Assembly (NCBI GenBank): GCA_032768795.1 | Contig: CP136496.1 | Span: forward strand, 744,001 to 808,000 | Direction: 5' to 3' | Source: Tremella fuciformis | Taxonomy: Eukaryota; Basidiomycota; Tremellomycetes; Tremellales; Tremellaceae | DNA: 64,000 nt | Shown here: positions 12,698 to 24,591 of the stretch, in pieces | Layout of the letters: the number at the start of each line of letters is the position of its first letter | How positions within the stretch are numbered: the stretch's first letter is position 1 | Notes under the pieces: generated by a model | Databases searched by the model: none | Seen by the model: the letters and a program-made list of their open reading frames with translations, nothing else | What the model was told of the DNA's origin: nothing | Translations under genes and position numbers: made by a program

Positions 12698-13320
12698 CTG
12701 TTGCTAGGCATCTCACTCTCAATGTTCACGACCACCACGAAATCCAAAATGAGCCCTGAGGGATGACGCCTCCTTGGCCGACGCGTCTGACTTTCCTCCA
12801 CGCGCCGCGGGTAAATGGGGAGCCGCCGCCGAGGTTTGGGACAGAGTTGGCTGAACCTACCGTAGCTCGGTGTGCCTCTGTGTCTGTTCGGCACCCATGC
12901 ATGCATGACCTGTCCAAACTGTAGTGTCCACATGCAACGGAGAGAGATGTTGAATGGGTTTTGACGCTCGGATCGCCGGAGTCCGCGCAGGGGCAACAAG
13001 GATTGACCCTGAACTGAACAGCGACATCCTTTGCAACACTTAGTCTATCGTCTCTCTTTGACGACTTTTTCCCATCTATTGCTCTTTTCTTGACTTGATC
13101 TTGAGGGTATCTTGGCGCCGGCAACGTGTACGACAGTAAACTCACCGACTACCGATAGCTGCTGGACTGGATCTGGCCCCAGGCAGGGAGTGCGGCAACG
13201 AGACGGATCAGACTCTAGGTCCTTTGCGACGACAACAACATACGATAAACGAAATCTACACGACCGCAATACACTCCCCTCCCGACTGATGCGATAGGAC
13301 ATTGAGCGAGACAAGGCGAG
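12698..13320. other. Intergenic, no gene seen
   Basis: This holds the ERG7 3' end and the kelch-gene promoter and leader. A long minus-strand frame (13045-13974) overlaps the start of the kelch gene but has no recognisable content. Confidence 0.4.
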
Positions 13321-16300
13321 ATGTCGCTGTTCAAGCGCAAGCAGAGCAAGGAGAAGGACGTGGTGGTCAATGTCAATGGCGGAGGACCGACAGCAGGGGC
13401 AGCGGGACCCGGAGCAGCAGCAGCAGCAGGGGACCATGGGCCGAATGCCCAGCATGTCCAAGGCACCATGAGCACGCCGCCGTCCAAGTGAGTCGAGTTG
13501 AGAGAAGAATGGATCTCGTATCGTGCGTGCCAAGCAGCACGAGACATGTGATACGGCATCGTCATACCTCATCTCCCCTCGGCCGATCATTTGTTTGGCA
13601 GCTGCTGACATTGTTCCTCCTCGTCGTCTCTTGTCCCTGCAATGCCCGGCTCCCGTGTCGATACCCGCTCGTCTGCTGCCCGTGCGACTCCGCCACGCCC
13701 GCACCCACCGCTCCCCTCCTCGCTGTCTTCGTCGGCATTGCGAAACCCCCACGCCGCGACTTCCCTGACCTCGGCTCGACATGACAGTACCGCGCCAACC
13801 ATGGTGGGTCCGCATGGTCCTGGCGGCGGCGCGACCGGGCAACCGCGCAACGGCTCCATGTACGGTTCGCCCAGTATGCCAGCGGGAATGCCCAATGGGG
13901 GCTCGCCAATGGGCCCTGGCGCCGGCAGGCGGATGACATCCAACCCCGTCAGTCCAGCACCAGCGCTCGTCCATGATTCAAGCTGAAGCGCAGGACCCCG
14001 CAATGCAGCAGCGACCACCATCGGCTCCTCCCGCCTCGTCATTCCCGTGGTCTACACGCCCCTTGCGCCTCTTCGCGCCTCAGGCGTCGCCCCCTCAACC
14101 TCCCATATCCCCTTTCCCGCGGTATGGCCTGTCCGTACCGCCCTTCCCCTCTCACTCGGGGCACATGCTCCTCTTTGGCGGTCTCGTGCACGAGACAGTA
14201 CGGAATGACATGTGGTCGATGGATGTGCGGGACTGCACCACCATGCCCGTCAAGACGAAGGGCGACGCGCCGGTGCCGCGAGTCGGACATGCTAGTGCCA
14301 TTGCTGATCGAATCATGCTTGTCTGGGGAGGTGACACCAAGGTCAAGCAGGATGATCCGCAAGATGAGGCCCTGTACGTGCTTGACCTGCGTGAGTCATT
14401 CGTGAATTTTGTGTAATACTGGGCTGACACCAAAGGGACGCAGGAGTGGATCAAGCTTGCCATTGCCAATGGCCCGGTTGGCAGGTACGGCCACGCGGTG
14501 TGCATGCACGAGTCCAAATTCTTCGTCTTTGGCGGCCAGGCAGAGGGCGCGTTCATGGATGATCTCTGGGCGTTCGACGTCAAGCAATGTGCGCTATATG
14601 GGGAATCTCTATCTTTCACTGACACATAGTGACCGGCGAGCACCAAGCCTGGGAGCGGATTCAGTTCCCTTCGCCGTCTCCGCCAAAACGAACTGGCCAC
14701 ATCCTCGTTTCGCACAATGGAAAGCTCTATCTGTTTGGAGGCACCGACGGCCAATATCACTACAACGATACCTGGTCGTTCGATGTTGCCACCGGGCTTT
14801 GGACCGAGTTGTCTTGTATCGGCTACATTCCTACTCCACGAGAGGGGCACGCTGCAGCAATCGTCGACGATGTGGTGTACATCTTCGGCGGAAGGGATGT
14901 CAATGGGAAAGATCTTGGCGACTTGGCTGCCTTCAAGATCTCCAGTGTGTCTGATATGTGAGATCATGAGTCAAGCTGAAAGGGCAGCGCAACGCTGGTT
15001 CATGTTCCAGAACATGGGTCCGGCTCCGACCGCACGGTCCGGGCACTCGATGGTTGCTGCGCACGGGAGAATCTTTGTCCTCGGTGGAGAGGCCAACTCC
15101 ACTTCTGCTAATCAGCGGGACGATCCGTCTATGGTGCATATCCTGGACACCAGTGCGTCAGATGAGGTGCGGTCATTCCAGTGCTGACAATCATAGCGAA
15201 GATCAAATACCCATCCGACTCACAGCCACCTCGGCAGCTGAAAGCCAAAGCCTCTGAGCCGTCGCTCGGAGCTCAAGCCGGCCCGCAGGCACAGGGCGAT
15301 CAGCAGCCTGGTCAACCGCAGCAATCAATGCCAACTTCGCAGTCGGTACATGCGCTGCAGCGAGCTGTGTCTCCACCTCCGAATCAGAACTCGCAGGCGA
15401 ACGGAAACGTCGGCACTCCAGAACGGCCGATGCCCCGGTCAGAGTCGCTTGGGGCGATGGCCGAATCAGCGAGGACAAATGGTGGCGCGCCCCAGCGTCC
15501 GCGCAGGGAAGGTGACGAGGAGTATCGCCGAGCCATGTCGCCGATCAACGGCGGTCCGTCCAGTCCGGCACAAAGCGGTTTTCCTCGCGTCACCTCTCCG
15601 CCGAATGGTCAATCGCCATCATCGCCGCCACAACCCCTCAAGCATCCATTCAACGCAAGCGTAGTCGGGACGAGGAGTCCTTCTCCCCGTATGCGGATGG
15701 CAGACGGTGTGGATCGGCCGACGCCTCCATCGGATGCCTTCTACTACTCGCGGTCACCTACTGCGACTGGCTTCCAGGGCCGACCGAGCTCACTCTCCGG
15801 CACAGCGGATCTCATACGAGAACTAAAATCTCGAGAGGCAGAGCTAGATCATGGCCGAAAGCGGGAGGCAGCATTGCGGGTAGTCATCGGTCGGGCGATG
15901 GCCCAAGGCTACGTGCCGAGCCAAGAGGAGGAGACACTCATACCTGAGCGGGATACGGATGAGAGCGAAATGGGCCAACGCCTGCAGGACGCTCTCATCA
16001 AGCTGAAGCAGGAGAAGGCATTGATACAGGTGATTGGCTGCAACCGCACCTCAATCCCAGATCGCTGACGAAACAGAACGAGCTCGTTTCGCAAATGCGC
16101 GTCGTGTCTGAGAAGGCCGCCGAGGCCGACCGGCTCAGGCGAGGTGCATTGCAGGAGGCAGCTTTCTACCGTGCCAAACTGGCGACCCTTGAAAGTGGAT
16201 CGCCCGTGGACTTGGGAAGGGTGGAGAAAGAGCGCATTGCGGACCTCGAGCGTCAATTGGCAAACCTCTCGACTGAGCACGGAAATGCTCAACGCGAGCT

Positions 16301-18297
16301 TGAGCGCTTGACCGACTTGTCCTCGACCGACAAGCAGCTGCACCTTGATGCGGTTGAAAGGGAGACCGCGGCACATCGACGCGCGGACGATGCCGAGGAA
16401 GCTCATCGGGCGATCACTGAGGAGCTTGAGGAGGTCCGACAGAAAGTCTCAATGTCGGAAGCGGCCGTTCGGGATCATGCGGAACGATTGGTCACTCTCA
16501 CTTCACTAGCGCAACAACGAGAGGCAGAGAGGGATCAGCTGCAATCCCAAGTCGACGATGCGATTGCGGCGCGAGACGAACATGTTGGACTACTTGATCA
16601 TGCTCGTACCGCCATGGCTGGAGTCAACACCCGATTGGCCGAAGCCGAGGCGCAAAATATCAAGTCTACGGCTCGGATCGCCGACCTAGAGGCGGAACTG
16701 GCAGACACGCGTTCCGAGCTTGATGCACGGACACGAGAAGCCGAACAGGCCGGCAAGCGATTGACCGAGGTGGAGAACGCCTATGCTCAGTCTCGAGAAG
16801 AGGCGGACGGACTGCGAACCCTTACTACGGGTAAACTTGGCGAGGTCATCGATTCTCACCGTGAAATGCGGGCAGACGAGGACCGTGCGACGAGAGGGCA
16901 CAAGGACCAAATCCGCGCCCTCGAGGAAGAAGCCAAATCTCTGCGCAAGATGCTGAAAGAGGCCGGTCAGCGTGTTGACGCCGCCGAGTCAGGCGTCTCG
17001 CATCACCGCACGAAAGCGCGAGATTTCGAATCGCAAGTTCAGGCTCTCCGTGCGGAAGTCCGCAGTCACCGTACCAGGCTCGGCAAGTCGCAAGACGAGC
17101 TGGCTCGCTTCAAAGACATTCAAGCGAGTCGCGATGCGGAACTGCGGGAGCGCGAACAAGCCGTCACGGAGATGGAGACTCGCCTGACCATGATGCGCAA
17201 TCTGCTTGCTGACCATGGAATCGCCGTCAACGATAGCGACGGAGGCGAAGTGCCGCAAGCTCGGGATCTCGAAATGCAGTTGCGGGAGCGGTCAAGGGAG
17301 AATGACAATGCGCAGCGTGAGATCGAGGTCCTCACTAGACGATGTCACGAGGCCGAGGACAAGGTGGAAAGTCTCGGCAGGTTGATTGAGCGAATCAAAG
17401 ATGCCCGCAGTCCCACCAGCATGTCGATGCGCAGCCCGTCGCCACCAGGAGAAGACGGCCGTGTGGCCGAAGTGGAGCGCCGCATGGCAGAGATGGAGGC
17501 GACGCACAAGGAGAAGCTCGCTGGGCTCGAGAGCGACTACCAGACGGCCGTGCGGTATGTCAAGGGTACGGAGAAGATGATGAAGCGTCTCAAGGTGAGC
17601 TGTCCCCTCCGAAGGATTACGTCTTTGCTGATTGGGCAGGACGAGTTGTCTCGCCAAAAGTCGACGAATCAGTCCCTCCAATCGGAGATGGACCACCTGC
17701 GCGGCCGGTCATCCGTGGAACCGGGATCTGCGCGTTCCAACGGACGTGCTACGCCCAGTCCCAACGAGACCGAGCTATCGCGCCGACTCACCTCCCTGCA
17801 GAACCAGCACAACGCCATGCAGGCCGAGCTGCAGGCATCGCGCGACGTGCAAGCCGCCCGGGAGCGCGAGGTCGAGGTCATGCGCATGCGCGTGGAAGAG
17901 GCCGAGCGAGAGGTCGATGTCCTGCGAGACGACCTCCACCAGGCCCAGCAGCGCATCAACACGCTCTTGGAGATGCGGCACGAGTTCTCGGATGACGGCG
18001 AGCACGTCAAGCTCGATGATGAAGGGAGCGAAGAGGCCAGTATGGCCTTTGACAAAGTACCTCCTCTCTCGTTGCTACGAGTCTTCTGGCTGACGACAGT
18101 TCACCAAGGAACTCAAGCAATGGGAGCGTTCTCGCTCGCCTGGTCTCGGCGGCGAGTCGGACGATGGCCTCAGCCCAATCTTGCCTGCTGCCGCTACCGG
18201 GCTGAGGGGTGTACAAGCCCAGGGTCAGGCCCAGATCGTCAACGGGACGCAGCATAAACGCAACTCTTCAGAGTACTCGGGCAATTGGGCTCGGTGA
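13321..18297 (+). CDS. Kelch-repeat / coiled-coil polarity protein (Tea1/Kel1 type)
   Basis: Ten exons sum to 1440 aa. After a short basic N-terminus (MSLFKRKQSKEKD) and a Gly/Pro-rich stretch, kelch blades run through residues of about 130-480: HMLLFGGLVHETVRNDMW, IMLVWGGD, FFVFGGQAEGAFMDDLWAF, LYLFGGTDGQYHYNDTWSF, VYIFGGRDVNGKDLGDLAAF and IFVLGGEANSTS. Then comes a Ser/Pro/Gln-rich linker and, from about residue 640, roughly 700 residues of heptad-rich coiled coil (RIADLEAELADTRSELDA). This layout is that of Tea1 and Kel1/Kel2, which mark cell ends and link microtubules or formins to growth sites. The first intron (13488-13787, 300 nt) is unusually long for this locus; the others are 41-47 nt. 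The tail ends SSEYSGNWAR. It converges with the RING gene. Confidence 0.88.
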
Positions 18298-18640
18298 TGG
18301 ATATGACGGACGACACGAACGACAACGAAGACGACGGAGGATACGAAACGGATGGATCTGGGTTGGTCAGGGGGACGGATGCTGCTGTGCAATTTGTGAT
18401 GACATGCTCTTACTCATACTCCTTCGAAATGTATGATGTCCAGGAATGCTTTCGAGGCCGACACGAGTAACGGATCAAGGATATTCATACAACGACATTG
18501 AAACTATCTGATACGCTGACACTACGAGTATGATACCGTGAGTCTCCTACTGCAGATTCCAGACTCCAGACTTCGGACAAACGACACAATTCCGATCCTT
18601 ATAACGCTATGTACTGCTTACAACCGCCGTTCCGTACATC
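18298..18640. other. Convergent 3' region
   Basis: The 3' ends of the kelch and RING genes meet here. No open frame of interest and no clear terminator motif is seen. Confidence 0.4.
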
Positions 18641-20982
18641 TCAGACCTGCTTCCATCCCTTGGATTGGCCGTTCTCGCTCGTAGCAACTTGCCATTCCGG
18701 CAAAGCGCCAGTAGGAGTGTGGCTCTCGTCGATCTCCTCGCCGAGGACGAACTGCGGCCTCTGGGCTTCGAGATCGTGCACATGCGCGTGCCCATGCGCA
18801 TGATCGTGGTCATGACTGTGCCCCTCGGCGTCTTCGAGGTCGCTGGTCACGTCGCCCTCGTCTGTCTCGCTCTGCTTTGGTCGGAGGGATTCAAGCATCT
18901 CCTCGGCACCATCTGGCAGAGTCGGAGCAATCGAAGGGGCTCGTCGAGACCTCGTCGAGCGAATAGATGGAGCCCTTTCCAGAGGAGGCGTAGACATCTC
19001 AGATGTCGGCAGGGCGAGGCGCAAGAGCGACGTGTATGCTGTATGATGAGCGCAAATGCGCGCATTGCTAAATGAGACTTACGCTGTCGACAGACAGGGC
19101 AGTACCACCCCTTTGGCTTCTTCTTCCTCCTCTCTCGACCGGTGGCAGTCGTACCGCCCGCAACTGGAGGAGCTGGAGCTGCAGGAGCAGCGGGGGGTGT
19201 AGGACCTCCAGCAGCCGCGGCTTCGCCTTCGGTACCAGTGGCGGCAGGGGCGTTATCGCCATCACGCCGCCCCACCTTGCCTCCAGCGCCGAACTCGATC
19301 ATTCCCACCGCACAATCGCGACAGACGACCAAGTGACGGCAAGGCAGCAACACGACATCTCTTGGCGAAGTGAGGCAGACAATGCACTCGTTTGGCGTCG
19401 AAGCATATGGGTCATCGGCAGTTGCACCAGCTGTCGGTGGGTACGATGCTGGCTGAGGCGCTGTATCCTTGGCTGCGGAAGAGAGACCGTAAATCTCCTT
19501 GAGCAGGAATGTATGCGCCCCAATCTGCTGTTCAGCACCATTTCGCGGTCGTCGTGATGACACGCACCACTGCCTCACGTCGCACGACCTTGACCACCCA
19601 GACGCGTTTGCCGGACGACGGCGGTGGAGCCGTTGCGGCATCGGTGGTAGAGGCATTCGGCTCAGCGACCCACATACCTGTGATAAGGATGTGGGTGAGC
19701 TGAGCATTGCGTCTCTTGAGCGCTTCTCCTGTGTGGTCAGCTGGTGATCCCAGAGCCCCCTCAAATGCACTGACCTTCAGCTCCAAGCGCGTCAATCTTG
19801 ATCAACAGCCTCATCCCTTTTTCTATCTCTTTCTCCGCCGCATCGTCCGCTTTCTCCTCTACTGAGGGTCGATTCGTCATCTCGATGTTACCTGCCTCCA
19901 GATCTCGCTCCTGGTTGCGGCGAGGGAAGAGACCGAACATCCTGGATCGGCCTGTCTGGCCTTGTTGCTGGTTGTTGCCGTTGGCATTGCCCAGCTCCGG
20001 GACAGTCGCCAAATCGGGTTGCGTTGACCCTACGTGTAGGCGATTCATAGATCGATCGAGACTTGTTCGGGTGGTGTCAATGCTCTCGGAGTCCCGACCA
20101 GTGGCTGGGGACAACTGCCCTTCTTTCTTGGTCCCATCGTCCAGATCGACATTGTGCAATTCGCCGTCGCCATGCGGTGCGATTGCCGATGACAGGTCTA
20201 GTGCATGCGTGCTAGGGAGGGTGAAAAGCTGGTTGAATCCACCTGGATGGACACCAGAGTAAATGGTGGTCGGCTCCTCATCGTGCACAAACGATTCCTT
20301 GCCCTCTGGAACCGGCAATGGTGACGGATAGACAAGGATGGTGACGTTGACTTGCGGCGAAGTTGCATCATAGTTGAATTTGAGAGAGTGGAGAGGCGGA
20401 GCCGGGTTGACGGAATCGCGACGTGCGGGAGTAATCTCGCCCTCTCGGTCAAGAGAGGTGCGGGAAGGATCGTTGCCCAGATCGAGCTGCTGCAGGAGGA
20501 GTGTCGGTCGCTTGAGATTGACCAGAGCTTGAAGAGTGGTGGTAGCGTGCAAGCCCTGGAGAATCAGCGATAGTGACGCATGGTCGATGAGATGAGCTGA
20601 CCTCTTCGGACTTTGCCTTCTCCACCCAGGCCTTGACGACATCTACCGAGACCTTGGTACCCTGCTCCGGCTTTGTCCATCCAGGCTCGTCGTCCTCGCC
20701 GACATCGGGTCCAAAAATAGTCTCACGCCTGCGCTGCTTCTCCTCTTGTCCTTCGAGCTGTATGCCTAGTTGCCTGGCAACGTCGACGACAAGCGTCTGC
20801 TGAATTGCGGCCGCGTCTCCAACACGGCGACTGGGAACGAGGGTCGGAGCTCGGAGCCTATTGGCGCGGAAAGCACCCGAACTGGGTAGGTGAGCAACCA
20901 TCATTCTGAGGGTCGGCGGAGAGAAAGCTCACTATTGCTGGGTGTACCAGTTGGAGATGGTGCCAGAGGTTGTAGTCGCCAT
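18641..20982 (-). CDS. RING-type E3 ubiquitin ligase, MGRN1/LUL family
   Basis: Six exons (20982-20933, 20881-20602, 20555-19775, 19728-19568, 19527-19083, 19038-18641) give 704 aa. The N-terminal half contains the MGRN-type substrate region: LVNLKRPTLLLQQLDLG and LHSLKFNYDATSPQVNVTIL. The RING starts NECIVCLTSPRDVVLLPCRH, continues LVVCRDCAVGM and ends WYCPVCRQPYTSLLRLALP. About 70 Ala/Pro/Gly-rich residues separate the sixth and seventh zinc ligands, where relatives have about 10-20. The C-terminal tail is acidic with a His/Asp run (HSHDHDHAHGHAHVHD). Family members ubiquitinate membrane or trafficking proteins, but the substrate here cannot be told. The start MATTTSGTISNWYTQQ is the first ATG and keeps frame through the first intron. 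Confidence 0.8.
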
Positions 20983-21384
20983 CTTGATCGACTGCTTGCA
21001 CCAGATCGAAGGGCGACTTCAAGACTTAAATGGATGACAAGAAGGAGGGAAGAGGGGTGAGGTGAGAGGTGAGAGGCGAATGGCCGATCCCCGGTGAGTC
21101 GGTTATTCCGAGCAAAAAGGTGTCGGACTGGCCGATTACGGTGACTGCTCAATGACACCGCCTTGGACGCCGAGTGACGTTCGACCGATACGAAGGTCGA
21201 GAAGGATGCGCTGCCAGCAGCTCGTCTGTCGAGGACCGGCTGATTTGTCAGAGACAGGATGGGGGGAAGAAGGTAGAAAGGAAATGGAAACTCGATCGTG
21301 AGGGAGGAGGAGGCAAAGTGGCGGCGGCTCGCCGGCGATCATTCTATACATGAATAACAAATTACCCAAAGAGGGAATTCTTGT
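20983..21384. other. Intergenic between the RING gene and the W-motif island
   Basis: Upstream region of the RING gene and 3' side of the first W-motif gene. A short GAGAGGTGA-type direct repeat lies at about 21056-21078. Nothing else is identified. Confidence 0.4.
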
Positions 21385-22189
21385 TCATTGGTGGTTTAAC
21401 ATAAAGAACGAATCGTCAAACTGAGGGAAAGAGGGCTCTTCATGCGTCTGACCGGCGTCCGATGGCAAGCTGTCAATCTTTGGATCCACTGGTTCGCTGT
21501 GAGATTGAGTTCGGCGACTGCGTTGGTCAAAGCCTCTGGGCCTTTCCTGCGGTCTGAGGCCAGCGGTCTCTCGTGCGGCTTGTGGATTGCGTCTGGATAT
21601 GATCTCCAAGAGCGATATTACTACTTGTTCTATGTCCGTCACAGTCAACTTCGGATCCGCCGCGAGCTTGAGGGCGCCAATCAAGGATCGCGCGACTCGA
21701 TTCAGAGGGTATGATTTGTAACTCCCCGTTACCCTAAAACCGTAATCGAAGGCCTTTCTCCCCACTGCTCGACGCAGAGCCGGAGACACTCTGTATGACT
21801 TCGGTGATGAGAGCTCGACCGGCTGTCGTCCGCTACACTGCAGCATCCAATTGCTCGGGTCGTCTTTCTCGACCCAAAAATATGATTTGCCCTCCACTGT
21901 CACCGCCGGCATGATCAGCCAAGAATTGTTCACCAGCAAGCTGCAGACTTACATAGGTATCCTTTTCTGCATAGTAGTGAATCGGCAAGTCTCGTTTGGA
22001 AGGCCGGTGACGCTCCAGATCATGTCCTCTGCGAAGCGTTGCGCTGGACAATACATTAGCCTGACTGTCAGGATCCTCAAATGATGTCGCGCATGAGAGC
22101 ATCGATTCTCCTGAGTACTTCGTAGAGCCATTCGATTCTGTCTGGATCGGATTGGGAAGATCCAGTGGCTGAGAACTGAGAGCACTCAT
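21385..22189 (-). CDS. W-motif family protein 1, function unknown
   Basis: Two exons (22189-21953, 21891-21385) give 247 aa. The family is not one I recognise. The protein has a variable polar N-terminus (MSALSSQPLDLPNPIQ), then, right after a phase-0 intron, the motif YFWVEKDDPSNWMLQC. A helical C-terminal half follows with AFDYGFRVT and DIEQVVISLLEII, then AARETAGL and a polar tail. The acceptor at 21892-21893 was chosen because it alone keeps the W motif in frame. The four following minus-strand genes share this architecture, so the shared motif is the evidence that the gene is real. No signal peptide or membrane segment is seen. Confidence 0.65.
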
Positions 22190-22693
22190 CGCGTAGTCGG
22201 GGTGTGTGGTGTGTACGGGAGCTTTTATGTGATGAGAGGCAATGCGATACTCCGGGCTGAGAAGCACACACAGCTTGAAGGGCGAACAGGGATCTGCAGG
22301 TGGGGGATAATGCCAGTTCACAACTTCGCAAGGGGAAGAAGGCAAGCAACGTCAAAGGAGATCAGCCTTGGGATGTCTGACGAGTCGTCAGAGACAAAAG
22401 GTCAAGAGAGTCCGGGTTTTGCCAATCTGACTTGGACAGCAGGGCGCGCGGCCGCGGGCGGCGACCTCGCATCACGGACCGATTGGGGTTTCAAGCGCCC
22501 ACGCACGGGCTGCTTGGCATGCCGAGTAGGGGCCTAAGAGGCGATACGTCCATATGCGACGCACCAATGTGCGAGTGTGTGCAGACCCGGTTCAGCACAA
22601 ATCGCAATTTGAGGCAGGATGCGGGGCACGATGCAAGCAGTAAACTACTAGACGAGAAGTTGGTGTTTCATTCGCAATGGCATAAACGATCAT

Positions 22694-22801
22694 TGTCAGA
22701 ACCGACTAGGTTATAACGGGACTCGAGATCAGCCAGTCGATCTGCGAGTATTGTACCTTTTGGTCAGTTGTTACCAGAGACCCGTTACTTTGGTCGTGAC
22801 A
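22694..22801 (+). repeat. TRIM left LTR, 108 bp
   Basis: Terminal repeat with TGTCA/TGACA ends, identical to 23041-23148. The 14 bases at 22739-22752, complementary to the primer site, suggest that the transcript starts about 46 bases into the repeat. Confidence 0.9.
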
Positions 22802-23040
22802 GAATACTCGCAGATCACGGGTCAACCGTTCGACTCGCTGCCTCACTCTTTGCTTCTCAGAGCACTTTCTAGTCCGGGTAGTCGAGGCCCGAGGCGCCGC
22901 ATTGGGTATGCGGGCGCTTTAAAGTTCAGCTTCGAGGCAGGAGCAACGCCAGACTTGGAAATTCGCCGACTAGGGTCGGAGGGAGTTTCAGGTGCAAGCC
23001 TAGTGGCTGTCGGGACGTCAGCCTTGTGGGACGGGGCGAC

Positions 23041-23148
23041 TGTCAGAACCGACTAGGTTATAACGGGACTCGAGATCAGCCAGTCGATCTGCGAGTATTG
23101 TACCTTTTGGTCAGTTGTTACCAGAGACCCGTTACTTTGGTCGTGACA
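23041..23148 (+). repeat. TRIM right LTR, 108 bp
   Basis: Second terminal repeat, identical to the left copy, followed by the target duplication ATCAT. Confidence 0.9.
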
Positions 23149-23335
23149 ATCATGTACTCAGCAAGAGCGTCCGGGTCACTCATAGCATCGTCAAGGCGGA
23201 GTTGGGTCATCACAGTGATGCTATACCCTAGTGGCCCTTGCAAGGAGGATGGTCCAGTGAGAGCTCTGGTCGCTCTCAGTTCAAAACGCTGTCGAGCCGT
23301 GATAGAGACCATTATTCATTCATCACTTTCAATCT

Positions 23336-24591
23336 TTAGCGGTCGGGGTCGAACCTCAGGTGTGCGGTGACTTCTGCGATTTCTGGGCTCTGACCGAGTA
23401 TAAGCTCCATCAAAGAGAAGACTACGTCGGTAACATCGAGATCAGTCATCTCTTCTTTCTCATGGAGCTCATGGAGCTGGAGAGTACTGAGGAAAGCGAT
23501 GGAAACCTTGTCCAAAGACTCCCGCTTGTTACCTCGAGTACTCCTGAATCCCGCGTTGTATGCTCTAGTGGTTACCCTTTGAAGGAGGGTCTCGTCGATA
23601 GGGGTATGCGTCCAGTGCAGATAGCGTGGATCCTCCTCGTTACACCTCAGCTGCCAGCGCGGTTCATTGTATGAATCGACCCAGTAATACGTCTTGCCTC
23701 GCCTTGTGACCGCCAAGTCGATCAGCGCCCGGAAGCCGTCTCAGCTCAAATGGCACTTACTGGGACTCCATAAGCAGCAGTATCATAGAATTGGGATGTG
23801 CTCGGGCCTGGAGGTTGTCTTGCGCTCAGGGGATGCCGCTGTGCTCTCGAGATGCCGGCTTTCAGCGAGGAGCCTTGGTTATCACGCCGAGTGAGCGCAA
23901 ATTTCGTTGTACGAGCTACCGGAGGGCGTATGACCTTGATACCAGCCAAGTTTGCAGCGGCAGACGCACTCTTTCGCAAGAGGATGGCCATGAGCGATTT
24001 CGCCAGTTCTATACGCTGACTTTCTGAGAGGTCTTCAAAGAGAGACTTGTTTTCTTTTCTCAGACAAGTGCAGAGAAATCTGCTCGAGACCCGTTCCACG
24101 CTTTTCCTACTCCTTTCGGTCAGACTAGTGACACCGTGGACCCACGCCCAGTCAGTCACATTGTTTATCGAGCTGTCTGAGACTGCGTGCCGCAGACGGC
24201 TGCGCTCCGCAAGGGGGACAGGGGCGCCTCCGTAACCTTCGTATGTGATCCTCCAGATATTGTCAACTTCCGACTTGGTCCAGTGGAATGATCTGCCCCC
24301 ATCGGTACCTTCTGATCAGTCAGCTGCCACTCACTCGCACTGGCAAGCCATTCGCGAACGCACATCGGCAGCCCCATCTTCACCCTCGACGATGTTCAGA
24401 CCTTCCATATCAATACTGAAGCTCTCGTTGGCGTCGGAACTGTCTGCCTCCCCGGAGCCGCTGCTCCCGCACGCATTCTGGTGTTGCGCAGTTGTGGGAG
24501 GCGCGATGACGTCTATGGTGGCATCCTCTTCTTTATCATGCCCGATGGCACTTTCTGCAAGCAGTCTGCGTGTTGCCGAGCTGGTTTGCAT
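23336..24591 (-). CDS. W-motif family protein 2, two tandem domains
   Basis: Three exons (24591-24341, 24292-23761, 23692-23336) give 379 aa. Exon 1 is acidic (DMEGLNIVEGEDGAAD). Exon 2 opens with a first W motif, FHWTKSEVDNIWRITY, and ends its helical part with RIELAKSLMAILL and SAAANLAGIKV. A Pro/Arg-rich linker then leads over a second intron to a second W motif, YYWVDSYNEPRWQLRC, with AYNAGFRST and DVTDVVFSLMELI. So this member is a domain duplication within one reading frame: no stop lies between the domains. The acceptor at 23693-23694 is set by frame. It is possible that two genes are fused here by my splicing; the absence of an in-frame stop and of a new ATG before the second motif argues against that. 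Confidence 0.62.

Larger units (their letters stand above)
22694..23148. mobile_element. TRIM (miniature LTR element) with self-priming PBS
   Basis: A 455-bp element has two 108-bp direct repeats (22694-22801 and 23041-23148), identical as read by eye. Each begins TGTCA and ends TGACA. The element is flanked by a 5-bp target duplication ATCAT (22689-22693 and 23149-23153). The 239-bp interior has no meaningful open frame. Directly after the left LTR, AATACTCGCAGATC (22803-22816) is perfectly complementary to GATCTGCGAGTATT inside the LTR (22739-22752). That is the self-priming layout known from Tf1/sushi Ty3-type elements. A purine-rich tract (GGGACGGGG, about 23028-23036) precedes the right LTR. 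On this basis the sense strand is the plus strand. It is non-autonomous and recent. Confidence 0.88.
22592..23312 (-). pseudogene. Broken W-motif-like fragment interrupted by a TRIM
   Basis: A minus-strand frame from 23312 (MVSITARQRFELRATRALTG) has the heptad-like helical wording of the family C-terminal half (YSITVMTQLRLDDAMSDPDA). It stops inside the TRIM. If the element and one target-site copy are ignored, the frame stays open across the junction (LAEYMIVYAIANETPTSRLV) and ends at 22592. The W motif itself is not seen, so this is a fragment at best; it could also be a lost exon of the gene to its right. Similarity to the family is weak and judged by eye. Confidence 0.4.

Noticed and set aside
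12331..12999. 222-codon minus-strand open frame
   Set aside because: Antisense to the last ERG7 exons, which are clearly coding on the plus strand.
13045..13974. 309-codon minus-strand open frame
   Set aside because: It overlaps the start and the long first intron of the kelch gene and has no recognisable sequence; its composition is Arg-rich shadow coding.
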